Shown: positions 8,159-16,892, numbered from the stretch's first letter. The stretch: 64,000 bases of DNA from Clostridia bacterium (GCA_017621155.1 JAGATP010000003.1:1-64000), one strand, 5' to 3'. A program made the numbers and translations. Notes: generated by a model not told the origin, from the sequence alone.

Positions 8159-8944
8159 ATGATTCTGTGCATTGACATTGGGAATACGAACATCAAATAC
8201 GCCATTTACGACGGAGATAACCTGAAAATTTCCTTTCGGGTCGAGACGGCACACAAAAAAACTTCGGACGAATACGGAAGTCAGCTCATCACCATGCTTT
8301 CCGTCAAGAACATTCGTCCCGAGGATATCACGGGCGGCATTTTGTCTTCCGTCGTGCCCTCTCTCGATTATACCATTTCCCACATGTGCAGTGCGTACCT
8401 TAGCATTTCTCCCTTGCTCCTTGCGCCCGGACTCAAGACGGGAATTAATTTAAAGGTGGAAAACGCCAAAGAGGTCGGCGCAGACAGGATCGTCAACAGC
8501 GTGTCGGCATGGAGAAAGTACGGAAAGGGTACGCCCATGATCGTGGTGGATTTCGGCACGGCGACGACCTTCAACGTGCTCGATGCAAAGGGCGATTTTT
8601 TGGGCGGCGTCGTAGCGCCCGGCATCAAGGGCTCGCTCGAGTCCTTGGTGAGCGGCACGGCAAAGCTCCCCAGAGTGGAAATCGAGGCGCCAAAAAGCGC
8701 AATCGGCAAGAATACCGTCACCAACATGCAGGCGGGGATTGTATTCGGCTTTGCAGGGCTCGTCGATTACATGATCAAGCGGATCAAGCGGGAGTTGAAG
8801 TGCGCCGAAGTCGTGACGGTTGCAACGGGCGGATTCGGCGAAGTGATCGCCCGCGAAATCGACAGCATCGACGTCGTCGATAAATTCCTCACGTTGGACG
8901 GATTGAAGTTTTTGTACCGATTGAATTGTTCGGAGGTAAAATAA
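8159..8944 (+). CDS. coaX: Type III pantothenate kinase
   Basis: 261-residue cytoplasmic kinase for the first step of coenzyme A synthesis, ATP-dependent phosphorylation of pantothenate. The ASKHA-fold signatures are present: DIGNTNIKYAIYD (6-18) for phosphate binding, GADRIVN for substrate, and DFGTATTFNVLD for adenosine/catalytic Asp. The length is typical of CoaX. It starts 14 bases after the ECF gene and the next gene begins 3 bases after its stop, so uptake and activation of pantothenate appear co-transcribed. Confidence 0.95.
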   Translation: MILCIDIGNTNIKYAIYDGDNLKISFRVETAHKKTSDEYGSQLITMLSVKNIRPEDITGGILSSVVPSLDYTISHMCSAYLSISPLLLAPGLKTGINLKVENAKEVGADRIVNSVSAWRKYGKGTPMIVVDFGTATTFNVLDAKGDFLGGVVAPGIKGSLESLVSGTAKLPRVEIEAPKSAIGKNTVTNMQAGIVFGFAGLVDYMIKRIKRELKCAEVVTVATGGFGEVIAREIDSIDVVDKFLTLDGLKFLYRLNCSEVK

Positions 8945-8947
8945 AGT

Positions 8948-10228
8948 ATGAAGAAAGTAGGCGTTGCAATTCTCGGCCTCGGTGTGGTAGGAGGTGGAAC
9001 CTACAAAATTCTCACCGAGCACAGGGAATTCTATCAGAAGACGCAAAACGTGGACATTACGGTGGAAGCCGTATTGGAGCTCAACAGAGAGCGTGCGCTC
9101 GCCTTGGGCTGTCCCGAGGAGATCATTGCGTCGAACATTTACGAAGTCGTTTCCAACCCCGCGGTCGATATCATTGTGGAAGTCATCGGCGGCGTCGGCG
9201 TGGCGAGAGAGTTCGTCCTTGACGCGCTCAATGCGGGAAAGTCCGTCGTCACGTCCAATAAGGAGCTCTTTTGTAAATACTCCCATGAGCTGGAGCGCGC
9301 GGCAAAGCGCAACAACGCCGGTATTTTCTTCGAGGCGAGCTGTGTCGGCGGCGTTCCCATCATTCGCACCCTTTTGGACGGGTTGCAGGCGAATCACATC
9401 ACCTCTATGATGGGCATTGTCAACGGCACGACCAACTATATTCTGACCAAGATGACGAGCGAGGGCACGAGCTATGAAGAGGCGTTAAAGGAAGCGCAGC
9501 GGCTCGGCTATGCGGAGGCGAATCCGGCCGCTGACGTCGAGGGCTTTGACTCTACGTATAAGCTTTCCATCCTCTCCAGCCTTGCTTTCCACACCAAAGT
9601 TCCCTATACGAAGGTATACCGCGAGGGAATCACCAAAATCACAGCAGCGGACATCGCGGCGGCGAGCGAGCTCGGATACGTCATCAAGCTCCTTGCGATC
9701 GGCAAGCAGACTGCTCAGGGCATCGAAGTGCGCGTGCACCCCGCTTACGTCAAGAAGAGCCATCCGCTGGCATCCGTCAACGACAGCTTCAACGCCGTCT
9801 ACATTACGGGAGACGCGGTGGACGACGTTATGCTTTACGGCAGGGGCGCGGGCGCTCTTCCCACGGGCAGCGCCATTGTTTCGGACGTCATTTATGCAGC
9901 AACGCACAAGGAAGTGAAGTACTCCACCTTCAAGAACACCGCCGAAGCGGAAAAGGGCGTGAAATTCGTCTCCAATTTCGAATCTGCCTATTATCTGCGC
10001 ATGTCGGTAATCGATAAGGCGGGCGTGCTTGCGAAGATCACGAGCGTTTTTGCGAAATACAACATCTCCATCGAGGAGATGATTCAAAAGAATGCCGACG
10101 GGGACGTGACGCCCCTCATCTTCATCACGCACAGCACACACGAGCTCAGCATTCGCAAGGCGATCGAAAAGCTCAAGGAGTACGAGGAAATTGCCAACGT
10201 CGATGCGGTCATTCGCGTCGTATCTTAA
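8948..10228 (+). CDS. hom: Homoserine dehydrogenase
   Basis: 426-residue monofunctional NAD(P)-dependent homoserine dehydrogenase, which reduces aspartate semialdehyde to homoserine for threonine and methionine. The dinucleotide site GLGVVGGGTYK (10-20), EVIGG, TSNKELF and the catalytic-domain segment GIVNGTTNYILTKM are visible. The last about 80 residues (YYLRMSVIDKAGVLAKITSVF onward) form the regulatory ACT domain found in threonine-inhibited enzymes. The ribosome site GGAGGT lies in the end of coaX. A terminator follows directly, so hom is the last strongly transcribed gene of this operon. Confidence 0.95.
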   Translation: MKKVGVAILGLGVVGGGTYKILTEHREFYQKTQNVDITVEAVLELNRERALALGCPEEIIASNIYEVVSNPAVDIIVEVIGGVGVAREFVLDALNAGKSVVTSNKELFCKYSHELERAAKRNNAGIFFEASCVGGVPIIRTLLDGLQANHITSMMGIVNGTTNYILTKMTSEGTSYEEALKEAQRLGYAEANPAADVEGFDSTYKLSILSSLAFHTKVPYTKVYREGITKITAADIAAASELGYVIKLLAIGKQTAQGIEVRVHPAYVKKSHPLASVNDSFNAVYITGDAVDDVMLYGRGAGALPTGSAIVSDVIYAATHKEVKYSTFKNTAEAEKGVKFVSNFESAYYLRMSVIDKAGVLAKITSVFAKYNISIEEMIQKNADGDVTPLIFITHSTHELSIRKAIEKLKEYEEIANVDAVIRVVS

Positions 10229-10235
10229 AAGACAA

Positions 10236-10259
10236 GCGGAGAACTCTCTCCGCTTTTTT
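10236..10259 (+). terminator. Terminator after hom
   Basis: Perfect 7-bp stem GCGGAGA/TCTCCGC, loop ACTC, then six T. It ends only 5 bases before the ATG of the next gene. Confidence 0.85.
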
Positions 10260-10264
10260 CTCAC

Positions 10265-11101
10265 ATGAAAGGATTCTACATTTACAACGGGGGACTTCTG
10301 ACTCCCAAATTTATCGAGATACGCGATCTGTTCGTGCAGGCTTTTGCACGCAGAGGGGTTTTCCTGCAACCCATGACGAACGACGAGGCATGGCTCAAAG
10401 AGGACTTTCCTTCTGATTCCTTTTGCCTGTTTTACGACAAGGACATTCCTCTTTGCTGCAAGCTCGAAAAAAGCATGCCCGTATTCAACAGCGCGTCATC
10501 GATCGCGCTCTGCGACGACAAGTGCCTTATGGCTTCCGCGCTGTCGGGAAAGGTGAAAATGCCAAAGCAGATTTGCGCGCCTCTCCGCTTTTTTGGGAGC
10601 GTTCCCGACTCCTTCTTGGAGGAGGCGATCTCCCTTCTCGGACTTCCCATCGTCGTCAAGGGCGCGAAGGGATCGTTCGGGGCGCAGATTGCGCTCTGCC
10701 GCACGAAAGAGGAGCTCTTCGCCTTTTGCAAGAGGCTAGGCGAAGCGCCCTTTCTCTTGCAGGAATACGTCGATGCAGGGGGGAGAGACGCCCGAATTTA
10801 CGTCGTGGACGGAAAGGTGTTCGCTTCCTTTGCGAGACAGGCGAGGGAAGGGGACTTTCGCGCCAACGTGACCAACGGCGGAAGTATGCTCGTTTACGAG
10901 CCCACCGAGCGGGAAAAGAGGTTGGCGATCGAGGCTTGCAAAGGGGTAGGCGCGCTCTTTGCGGGGGTCGATCTCATTCCCGGAGAAGATCCCGTCCTCT
11001 TGGAAGTCAACTCCAACGCGCACTTTAAGAATCTTCTCGACTTCACTTCGCTAAGCTATGCGGACGCGGTTGCGGACTGCATTTTGAGGAAACTCTCATG
11101 A
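10265..11101 (+). CDS. ATP-grasp ligase, RimK-like (first of a pair)
   Basis: 278-residue ATP-grasp protein of the RimK/glutamate-ligase-like type, which joins an amine to a carboxylate through an acyl phosphate. The opening MKGFYIYNG is typical of the family. The central domain has VVKGAKGSFGAQI (ATP-binding loop), LLQEYVDAGGRDARIYVV and the C-terminal metal motif LLEVNSNAHFKN. The substrate is unknown. It overlaps the next ATP-grasp gene by 4 bases (ATGA), so the two products probably act together. Oddities: no ribosome-binding sequence is seen upstream, and the hom terminator ends just before the start. Confidence 0.8.
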   Translation: MKGFYIYNGGLLTPKFIEIRDLFVQAFARRGVFLQPMTNDEAWLKEDFPSDSFCLFYDKDIPLCCKLEKSMPVFNSASSIALCDDKCLMASALSGKVKMPKQICAPLRFFGSVPDSFLEEAISLLGLPIVVKGAKGSFGAQIALCRTKEELFAFCKRLGEAPFLLQEYVDAGGRDARIYVVDGKVFASFARQAREGDFRANVTNGGSMLVYEPTEREKRLAIEACKGVGALFAGVDLIPGEDPVLLEVNSNAHFKNLLDFTSLSYADAVADCILRKLS

Positions 11102-11844
11102 AGTGCGCCGTGGTCTATACGGAGGAGCGCCTCAAGGTCAACGAATACTTTGCAAGATCGCTTTGCTCCTATCTCTCTGCCGATCTCGTCGATGAGAGCG
11201 TGGGGGAGGAATACGATTGCTACGTTTTCCGTTGCGAGAACAGCGAAAAGCGCAAATTCCTCGAAGAGAGGGGAAAATTGGTCGTAAACAACGCTCTGAC
11301 GGGAAAGATCGCCAACGACAAACATCTGAGCTACGAGCTTGCAAAGAGGCTGAAAATCCCGTTTTTGCCCTATGTTTTGACAAACGATGCAAGGACGCTT
11401 TCCTATCCGTGCGTGATCAAGTCTCCCTTCGGGCATGGCGGGAAGGAAGTGTATTGGGCAAAAAACGAAGGGGAAGCGAGCGCGATCCTTTCGGGAGAGC
11501 CGCTCATCTGTCAGAAGCCTTCCGACAAGCTCGGGCGGGACATCCGCGTCTACTGCCTCGGCGGAGAGGTTCTCTGCACGATGGAGCGGAGCAATTCGAA
11601 GGACTTTCGCAGCAACTTTACCCTCGGCGGAAGTTGCAGGCAAATTCAACTTCCTTCGATTTTGCGGGAATACTGCTCCCGCGTGATAGGTGCGCTCTCT
11701 GCCGACTTCGTAGGCGTGGACTTCATCGTGGACGGGGAGAAGTATTACTTCAACGAAATCGAGGACGTCGTGGGGTGCAGAATGCTCTATCACGAAGGAA
11801 TCGACGCCGCGAAACTGCTCGCCGATTATGTGAAGGCGAGATAA
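11098..11844 (+). CDS. ATP-grasp domain protein (second of a pair)
   Basis: 248-residue protein with the same general fold as its upstream neighbour but little direct similarity by eye. Visible elements are YPCVIKSPFGHGGKEVYW (glycine-rich nucleotide loop), GRDIRVYCLGGEVLCTMER and YYFNEIEDVVGCRMLYH. In the last, the metal-binding position usually Asn (E-V/I-N) is Glu. The N-terminal third is short and lacks the long preATP-grasp domain of RimK. The start overlaps the stop of the first gene (ATGA), implying translational coupling and a shared pathway. The product is unknown. Confidence 0.75.
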   Translation: MKCAVVYTEERLKVNEYFARSLCSYLSADLVDESVGEEYDCYVFRCENSEKRKFLEERGKLVVNNALTGKIANDKHLSYELAKRLKIPFLPYVLTNDARTLSYPCVIKSPFGHGGKEVYWAKNEGEASAILSGEPLICQKPSDKLGRDIRVYCLGGEVLCTMERSNSKDFRSNFTLGGSCRQIQLPSILREYCSRVIGALSADFVGVDFIVDGEKYYFNEIEDVVGCRMLYHEGIDAAKLLADYVKAR

Positions 11845-11853
11845 ATTTTGTAC

Positions 11854-11885
11854 AAAAAAACACGGCGATGAAGCCGTGTTTTTTG
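11854..11885. terminator. Bidirectional terminator between ATP-grasp pair and hppA
   Basis: ACACGGC/GCCGTGT stem with a 6-base loop, flanked by A7 on the left and T6 on the right, so it works for both convergent transcripts. Confidence 0.88.
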
Positions 11886-11897
11886 AATGCCTTTTAA

Positions 11898-14063
11898 TTA
11901 GAGTCCGAGCAGAGCGAAGAGGTTGTATTCGCTGAAGATCACGACGGCAACGAGGGAAACGTTTGCCATGATCTTGATGAGAATATCGAGGGAAGGCCCG
12001 ACGGTATCCTTCAACGGATCGCCTACGGTGTCGCCGACGACGGAAGCGTCGTGCGCGGGAGAACCCTTTTTGTGTCCCGCTACGCCGCCCGCTTCGATGT
12101 ACTTCTTGGCGTTATCCCAAGCGCCGCCCGCGTTGCCCGTAAAGATCGCGAGCATGATGGCGGTAATCGTCGAGCCGATCAGCATTCCGCCGACGAAGTT
12201 CGCGCCGAAGACGAATCCGCCGACGAGGGGGAAGATGATGGAAAGAAGGGCGGGAAGGCGCATTTCCTTCAGAGCGCCCTGAGAGGAGATCTCGATACAG
12301 GTCTTGTAGTCGGGCTTGGTTTCTCCCGTCAGAATGCCCTTAATGGTGGCAAACTGCCTTCTGACCTCTTCGACCATCTTGCGTGCGGCCTTTGCCACCG
12401 CTTCGATGAGAAGTCCGGAGAAGAAGAAGGGGAGTGCCGCACCGCAGAGCGCGCCGCAAAGCGTAAGGGGATCGATGATGTTGAGGATGAGTTCGGCGGC
12501 ATCGATGTTCAGGAAGGCGTAAAGGTAAGAAGTCATCAGTGAGAGCGCGGCAAGCGCGGCAGAGCCGATGGCAAAGCCCTTGCCGATGGCGGCGGTCGTA
12601 TTGCCGACGGAATCGAGTTTATCCGTGATGTTTCTTACGCCTTCGTCAAGTCCGCTCATCTCCGCAATGCCGCCCGCATTGTCCGAAATCGGGCCGTACG
12701 TATCGACGGAGACGGTTGCCGCCACGAAGGAGAGCATACCGATGGCGGCGCACGCGACGCCGTACATTCCCGCGATTTCATACGAAGCGAAGATGGCGAC
12801 CGCGAGGACGAGGACGGGGAGCATACAGCTCATCATGCCGTTGGCAAGTCCTTGGGTGATGGTGAGGGCAGGGCCTTCCGCCGAAGCGCCCGCAATTTTC
12901 TTGGTGGGCTTGTAATCGTAGCTCGTGTAGTATTCCGAGATGATGCCGATGACGATGCCCGCGACGATGCCGAATACGGCAGCCAGCCAGGGGGACAGAG
13001 CGCCGATGGTAAAGCTGACGGAGGCGAAGTTCTCGTCACACCCGCGGAAGAGGAAATAGCTTAAGACTGCGCCCAACAGGACGGCAAATCCCGCCGAAAT
13101 CCATGTGGCGATGTTGAGCTCCATGTGCACGTTGGAAGAGAGCTTTTTCTTCAAGACGATGTACGAAATGCCGATGAGGCAGGCGAGCAGTCCGCATCCT
13201 GCAAACACGATGGGGAAGAGCATGAGGCGGGTCAGGAAGTCTGCGGAGAAGCCGACCTTGTGCATGAAGAACTCGCAAGCCAAAATCAGGGCGGAGAGAA
13301 TCGCGCCGACGTAGCTTTCGAGAAGGTCTGCCCCCAATCCTGCGACGTCGCCGACGTTGTCGCCCACGTTATCCGCGATCGTTGCGGGGTTTCTGGGGTC
13401 GTCTTCGGGAATGTGCGCTTCCGTCTTGCCGACGAGGTCGGCGCCCATATCGGCAGCTTTCGTGTAAATGCCTCCGCCGACGCGGTTGAACATGGCGATG
13501 ACGGAGCATCCGAGCGCATAGCCCGAAATGGTCATGGTAAAGGAAGTTTCGATTCCGATCAGATTCTTCGAGGCTGTGCCGTTGACGATGGCGTCGATTT
13601 GCCCGAGCGCGAGTCCGAACACGAGATAGACGATCAGAATGCCGAGGAGAGCAAAGCCCGCGACGCAGAGCCCCATGACCGATCCGCCCTTGAAGGCGAC
13701 CTTCAGCGTCTTGCCGAGATCTCTCGTTTCGTTGGCGCAGTTGGAAACCCTGACGTTGGCATAAGTCGCGATTTTCATGCCGACCCAGCCCGCGCTTGCG
13801 CTCATAACGGCGCCGATGACAAAGGCGATCGCCGTCTGCCAGCTGATGAGGATTCCGAGGAGCACGGCAATGACCGCGCCGATGATGGCGACAATCTTAT
13901 ATTCATAGCGAATAAAGGCGTTGGCGCCGATGCGAATTGCTCCGGCAATTTCCTGCATTCTTTCCGTTCCCTCTTTGAGTTTCTTGACGGAGAAGTAATT
14001 GAATGCCGCATACGCCACCGCAAGGATGACTGCAATGCCGGTAATGATGAGTAGTAGTTCCAT
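11898..14063 (-). CDS. hppA: Membrane-bound pyrophosphatase (K+-dependent type)
   Basis: 721-residue polytopic protein that couples pyrophosphate hydrolysis to Na+ and/or H+ export. The active-site sequence DDPRNPATIADNVGDNVGD and the C-terminal segment KKGSPAHDASVVGDTVGDPL are intact. GNTTAAIGKGF has Ala where K+-independent enzymes have Lys, so it belongs to the K+-stimulated group, many members of which pump Na+. The frame extends to 14093, but the ATG at 14063 is preferred because GGGAGA (14071-14076) sits 7 bases upstream. It lies downstream of the MocR gene on the same strand but has its own promoter. Confidence 0.95.
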   Translation of the reverse strand: MELLLIITGIAVILAVAYAAFNYFSVKKLKEGTERMQEIAGAIRIGANAFIRYEYKIVAIIGAVIAVLLGILISWQTAIAFVIGAVMSASAGWVGMKIATYANVRVSNCANETRDLGKTLKVAFKGGSVMGLCVAGFALLGILIVYLVFGLALGQIDAIVNGTASKNLIGIETSFTMTISGYALGCSVIAMFNRVGGGIYTKAADMGADLVGKTEAHIPEDDPRNPATIADNVGDNVGDVAGLGADLLESYVGAILSALILACEFFMHKVGFSADFLTRLMLFPIVFAGCGLLACLIGISYIVLKKKLSSNVHMELNIATWISAGFAVLLGAVLSYFLFRGCDENFASVSFTIGALSPWLAAVFGIVAGIVIGIISEYYTSYDYKPTKKIAGASAEGPALTITQGLANGMMSCMLPVLVLAVAIFASYEIAGMYGVACAAIGMLSFVAATVSVDTYGPISDNAGGIAEMSGLDEGVRNITDKLDSVGNTTAAIGKGFAIGSAALAALSLMTSYLYAFLNIDAAELILNIIDPLTLCGALCGAALPFFFSGLLIEAVAKAARKMVEEVRRQFATIKGILTGETKPDYKTCIEISSQGALKEMRLPALLSIIFPLVGGFVFGANFVGGMLIGSTITAIMLAIFTGNAGGAWDNAKKYIEAGGVAGHKKGSPAHDASVVGDTVGDPLKDTVGPSLDILIKIMANVSLVAVVIFSEYNLFALLGL

Positions 14064-14087
14064 GGGAAATTCTCCCTTATGATATTT

Positions 14088-14136
14088 GGGCATGCGCCCA
14101 TACTTCTATCATACCATATCTTCCCGTTTTTTTCAA
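14088..14136 (-). promoter_or_regulatory. Promoter and leader palindrome of hppA
   Basis: On the minus strand: TTGAAA (14131-14136), 17 bases, TATGAT (14108-14113), with TG in the extended -10 position. A GGGC-GCAT-GCCC hairpin (14088-14099) lies in the predicted leader. Confidence 0.65.
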
Positions 14137-14176
14137 GATGGAAATGGAAATTTTTTATCGATTTTATCGAATTTTT

Positions 14177-15550
14177 TTAGGGAAGCGGCTCTAAAATGCC
14201 GTCCAGAAAACTCAAATCGGCGTACTCCTCCTTGGAATAGTTGAGAAGGATGGTGTGATCGTATTTTTGCTCGCATAGCCTCGAATACTGCGAGAGGCAG
14301 GAAATGCGAACGGAGAGTGCTTTTGCCCGTTCGATGAGCTCCTCGTCCGAACGATTCGTCTTGACCCGAAGCAGACACTGAAGTCCCGAATTTGAGGCGA
14401 CAATTTCATAGCGGGAGCGGAATTTGAGCCCCTCTATTTTTTGCAAGATTGCCTCGCGCCTCTTTTTGTAGATTGTTCGCATTCTGTTTAAGTGCCGTTC
14501 GAAGTATCCCCGTTCGATGAACTTGGCAAGGGTGTACTGCTCGAAGGAGGGGACGGCGCTCGCATAGAAGCCGAGCTTTTCCCGATAAAGATCGAGCAGC
14601 TTTCGTGGCAGAATCATATAGCTGATGCGGATGGAATGCGCCAGCGTCTTGGAAAAGGTGTTGACATAAATGACCTTGTCGTCCGCGTCGATGGACTGCA
14701 GGCTCGGAATGGGCCTTCCCGCAATGCGAAATTCGCTGTCGTAATCGTCCTCGATGATGAACCTGCCCTCTCGTTCCCTCGCCCAAGCGAGAAGCTCCTG
14801 CCTCCTTTTAATAGGGGTGATGATTCCCGTCGGATAGTGATGGGTAGGGGTGATGTGGAGAATCTCCACACCGCTCCCTTCCAGGGCGGAAAGGGAAACG
14901 CCGTGCTTGTCCATGGGCAGGTAGACGCATTTTGCACCGTTGGCAAGGTAGATCGCCGCCGTCTTTTGATAGCCGGGGTCTTCGACGCCGAATACCTTGT
15001 CCTGTCCGAAGAGCTGAACGAGGAGGGAGTAGATATACTCCGTTCCCGCGCCGACGATAATCTGTTCGGGGCTCGTTTCAATCCCCCGCGAACGGTAAAT
15101 GTAGTCCGCAATCGCCTTTCTCAGCGCGTAAGCTCCCTCATGCGGCTGTGCTTCCAACAGCCGTTCGCTCCCTTCGAGCAGCGTTTCCCGCATGAGCTTT
15201 GCCCAAACGGAAAAGGGAAAGACTTCCGCATTCGGCCGCTCGGAAGGAAAGACCGTCCGACAAGACGGCTCTTCCCGTGCGGGGAGCTTTTTTTTCGCTT
15301 TGCTTTGCTCGATTGCCTCCACGTAAAAGCCGCTTCGCTCCTTTGAGGTGATATATCCCTCCGCCATCAATTGGCTGTACGCGTTTTCCACCGTGATCAC
15401 GCTGATGCCGAGGTTTTCCGCAAGCCTTCGCTTTGCGGGGAGCTTTTCTCCCGCTTTGAGCGTTCCGCTTAAAATATCGTCGCGAATGCAGCGATAGAGC
15501 TTGTCGTAGAGGGATAGCTTGTTTTGCTTGGATAAATCGTAAGTGAGCAT
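14177..15550 (-). CDS. MocR/PdxR-type regulator: GntR DNA-binding domain plus aminotransferase-like domain
   Basis: 457 residues. A winged-helix GntR domain occupies about 1-75 (DILSGTLKAGEKLPAKRRLA, then SVITVENAYSQL). It is joined to a fold-I aminotransferase domain with the PLP signatures EDDYDSEF and the Schiff-base lysine in NTFSKTL. This is the MocR architecture; PdxR members sense pyridoxal phosphate and control vitamin B6 supply. It is divergent from an ECF vitamin transporter gene, with overlapping promoters and direct repeats between, which fits control of B6 uptake (inference). GABA- or taurine-type MocR roles are the alternative. Confidence 0.88.
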   Translation of the reverse strand: MLTYDLSKQNKLSLYDKLYRCIRDDILSGTLKAGEKLPAKRRLAENLGISVITVENAYSQLMAEGYITSKERSGFYVEAIEQSKAKKKLPAREEPSCRTVFPSERPNAEVFPFSVWAKLMRETLLEGSERLLEAQPHEGAYALRKAIADYIYRSRGIETSPEQIIVGAGTEYIYSLLVQLFGQDKVFGVEDPGYQKTAAIYLANGAKCVYLPMDKHGVSLSALEGSGVEILHITPTHHYPTGIITPIKRRQELLAWAREREGRFIIEDDYDSEFRIAGRPIPSLQSIDADDKVIYVNTFSKTLAHSIRISYMILPRKLLDLYREKLGFYASAVPSFEQYTLAKFIERGYFERHLNRMRTIYKKRREAILQKIEGLKFRSRYEIVASNSGLQCLLRVKTNRSDEELIERAKALSVRISCLSQYSRLCEQKYDHTILLNYSKEEYADLSFLDGILEPLP

Positions 15551-15581
15551 AATCTGACCTTATTAAATTTTCTTGTTTTGG

Positions 15582-15612
15582 TTATTCCAAAATATCCAAA
15601 ATATAGTATAAT
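15582..15612 (+). promoter_or_regulatory. Promoter of the ECF S-component gene, weak -35
   Basis: Perfect TATAAT at 15607-15612, but only TTATTC at a 19-base distance as -35, as expected for an activator-dependent promoter. The -10 overlaps the divergent promoter's -10. Confidence 0.55.
15587..15604. promoter_or_regulatory. Direct-repeat operator between MocR and ECF genes
   Basis: Two exact head-to-tail copies of CCAAAATAT (15587-15595 and 15596-15604), plus an inverted partner TTTTGG at 15576-15581. They end just left of the plus-strand -10 and lie just downstream of the minus-strand -10. Binding here could activate the transporter and repress the regulator. Confidence 0.6.
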
Positions 15613-15633
15613 AGACCCATCAAAGGAAATCAA
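15605..15633 (-). promoter_or_regulatory. Promoter of the MocR gene
   Basis: Minus strand TTGATT (15628-15633), 17 bases, TATACT (15605-15610). The predicted start falls inside the CCAAAATAT repeats. Confidence 0.7.
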
Positions 15634-15652
15634 GCAATTTTGAGGGTTGATT

Positions 15653-16198
15653 ATGAAAAAAAGCATGACCAAATGGATTACTGTCACCGCCCTGATGATG
15701 GCGTTCGTCATCGCCTCGGGGTATATTCCCAAGCTTCCGACGCCCATCGGCAATATTTATTGGTGCGACGGCCCGATTATCATCGCCGCGCTTCTGCTCG
15801 ACCCCGTCGGGGCGTTCCTTGCGGGTGGCGTCAGTATGCTCCTTTACGACTTTATGGTCGGCAGCGCTTATATGGCAGTCCCGTCTCTCGTCATTCACGG
15901 CTTGCAGGCGATCGTCATATCCGTACTTGCTCACTATGCCTTCGGAAAATGGGATAATCTTCTCACGGCGCTCCTCTCCGCCCTCGTCGGCGCAGTCGTC
16001 GTCATCGGAGGATATTTTCTCCAGCGCACCTTTTTCCTCGCCGATGCGGGACTTTCGGTCGCCCTTGCGAAGATGCCTGCAAACTTCATTCAGGAGGGAG
16101 TCGGCATTGCCCTCGCGCTCGTCGTCGTTTACGTTTGCAGGGTAAAGGCTCTGCTCAAAAAGAACGATCTTCTTCCGCCCCTTCTCTTTTCCAAGTAA
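15653..16198 (+). CDS. ECF transporter S component, putative vitamin B6 uptake
   Basis: 181-residue membrane protein with five or six hydrophobic segments and the ECF S-component pattern: a short charged N-terminus (MKKSMTKW), then TALMMAFVIASGYIP and IIIAALLLDPVGAFLAGGV. The start is ATG 15653, with GAGGG 6 bases upstream; a TTG two codons earlier is less likely. Divergent transcription from a MocR/PdxR regulator suggests pyridoxine or pyridoxal as substrate, which is context inference only. It depends on ECF energising subunits encoded elsewhere. Confidence 0.82.
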   Translation: MKKSMTKWITVTALMMAFVIASGYIPKLPTPIGNIYWCDGPIIIAALLLDPVGAFLAGGVSMLLYDFMVGSAYMAVPSLVIHGLQAIVISVLAHYAFGKWDNLLTALLSALVGAVVVIGGYFLQRTFFLADAGLSVALAKMPANFIQEGVGIALALVVVYVCRVKALLKKNDLLPPLLFSK

Positions 16199-16216
16199 AA
16201 ATTTTTTCTTTCGTTC

Positions 16217-16244
16217 TTGACAATTGAAAAAGTTGTGCTATAAT
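16217..16244 (+). promoter_or_regulatory. Sigma-A promoter of the cytidylate-kinase-like gene
   Basis: TTGACA, 16 bases, TATAAT with TGTGC before the -10. Confidence 0.85.
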
Positions 16245-16281
16245 TAATTGAGAAAGAAAAAATAGCAACAAGGAGGCGCTT

Positions 16282-16878
16282 ATGGAACGGGAAAAACATC
16301 GGATTATTACGATCAGCCGAGAGTTCGGCAGCGGAGGAAGAACGATCGGAAAAGACGTCGCGGAGGCGCTCGGCATTCCCTGTTACGATTCCGAGCTCAT
16401 CGAAAAGATTGCGGAGGAGAGCGGGCTTGCCAAGGAATTTATCGCCGAAAAAGGGGAGTACAGCGCGACGGGAAATTGGTTTTTGAACGCACTTTCTTAC
16501 AGCGGCGGCATGGGCGGCATGTCCATGCAGGATTATCTTTGGAACGTGCAAAAAAAGGTCATCGAAGACCTTGCCGACCGCGGGCCTTGCGTCATCGTCG
16601 GGCGATGCGCCGATTTTATTCTGGCGGGCAAGCACGACCTTTTGAAGGTATTTATTCATGCCGACCTCAAAAAGAGAGCGGAGCGCATCGTGCACGTCTA
16701 CGGCGATCGGGAGGAATCCCCCGAAAAGAGGCTTGTCAGCAAGGATAAGCGCAGAAAATCCTATTATAAGTTTTACACGGACATCGATTGGGGCGTTGCG
16801 GAGCATTACGATATCTGCCTCGACAGCGGCTCGCTCGGCATCGACAAGTGCGTGGAAATCATCAAATCGCTTTATTAG
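16282..16878 (+). CDS. Cytidylate kinase-like family protein
   Basis: 198-residue P-loop protein of the cytidylate-kinase-like family common in Clostridia. The N-terminus HRIITISREFGSGGRTIGKD (6-25) contains the nucleotide loop, and GPCVIVGRCADFIL lies in the middle. The lid-like region KRLVSKDKRRKSYYKFYTD resembles Cmk-like enzymes. It is not canonical Cmk, which starts with IAIDGPAGSGKST, so the phosphorylated substrate is uncertain. The ribosome site AGGAGG (16271-16276) precedes the ATG. The gene stands alone between its own promoter and terminator. Confidence 0.85.
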   Translation: MEREKHRIITISREFGSGGRTIGKDVAEALGIPCYDSELIEKIAEESGLAKEFIAEKGEYSATGNWFLNALSYSGGMGGMSMQDYLWNVQKKVIEDLADRGPCVIVGRCADFILAGKHDLLKVFIHADLKKRAERIVHVYGDREESPEKRLVSKDKRRKSYYKFYTDIDWGVAEHYDICLDSGSLGIDKCVEIIKSLY

Positions 16879-16892
16879 TTTTTTTTTGAAGC

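Noticed and set aside
8450-9397. 315-codon minus-strand frame opposite coaX and hom
   Set aside because: Antisense shadow over two housekeeping genes; no ribosome site.
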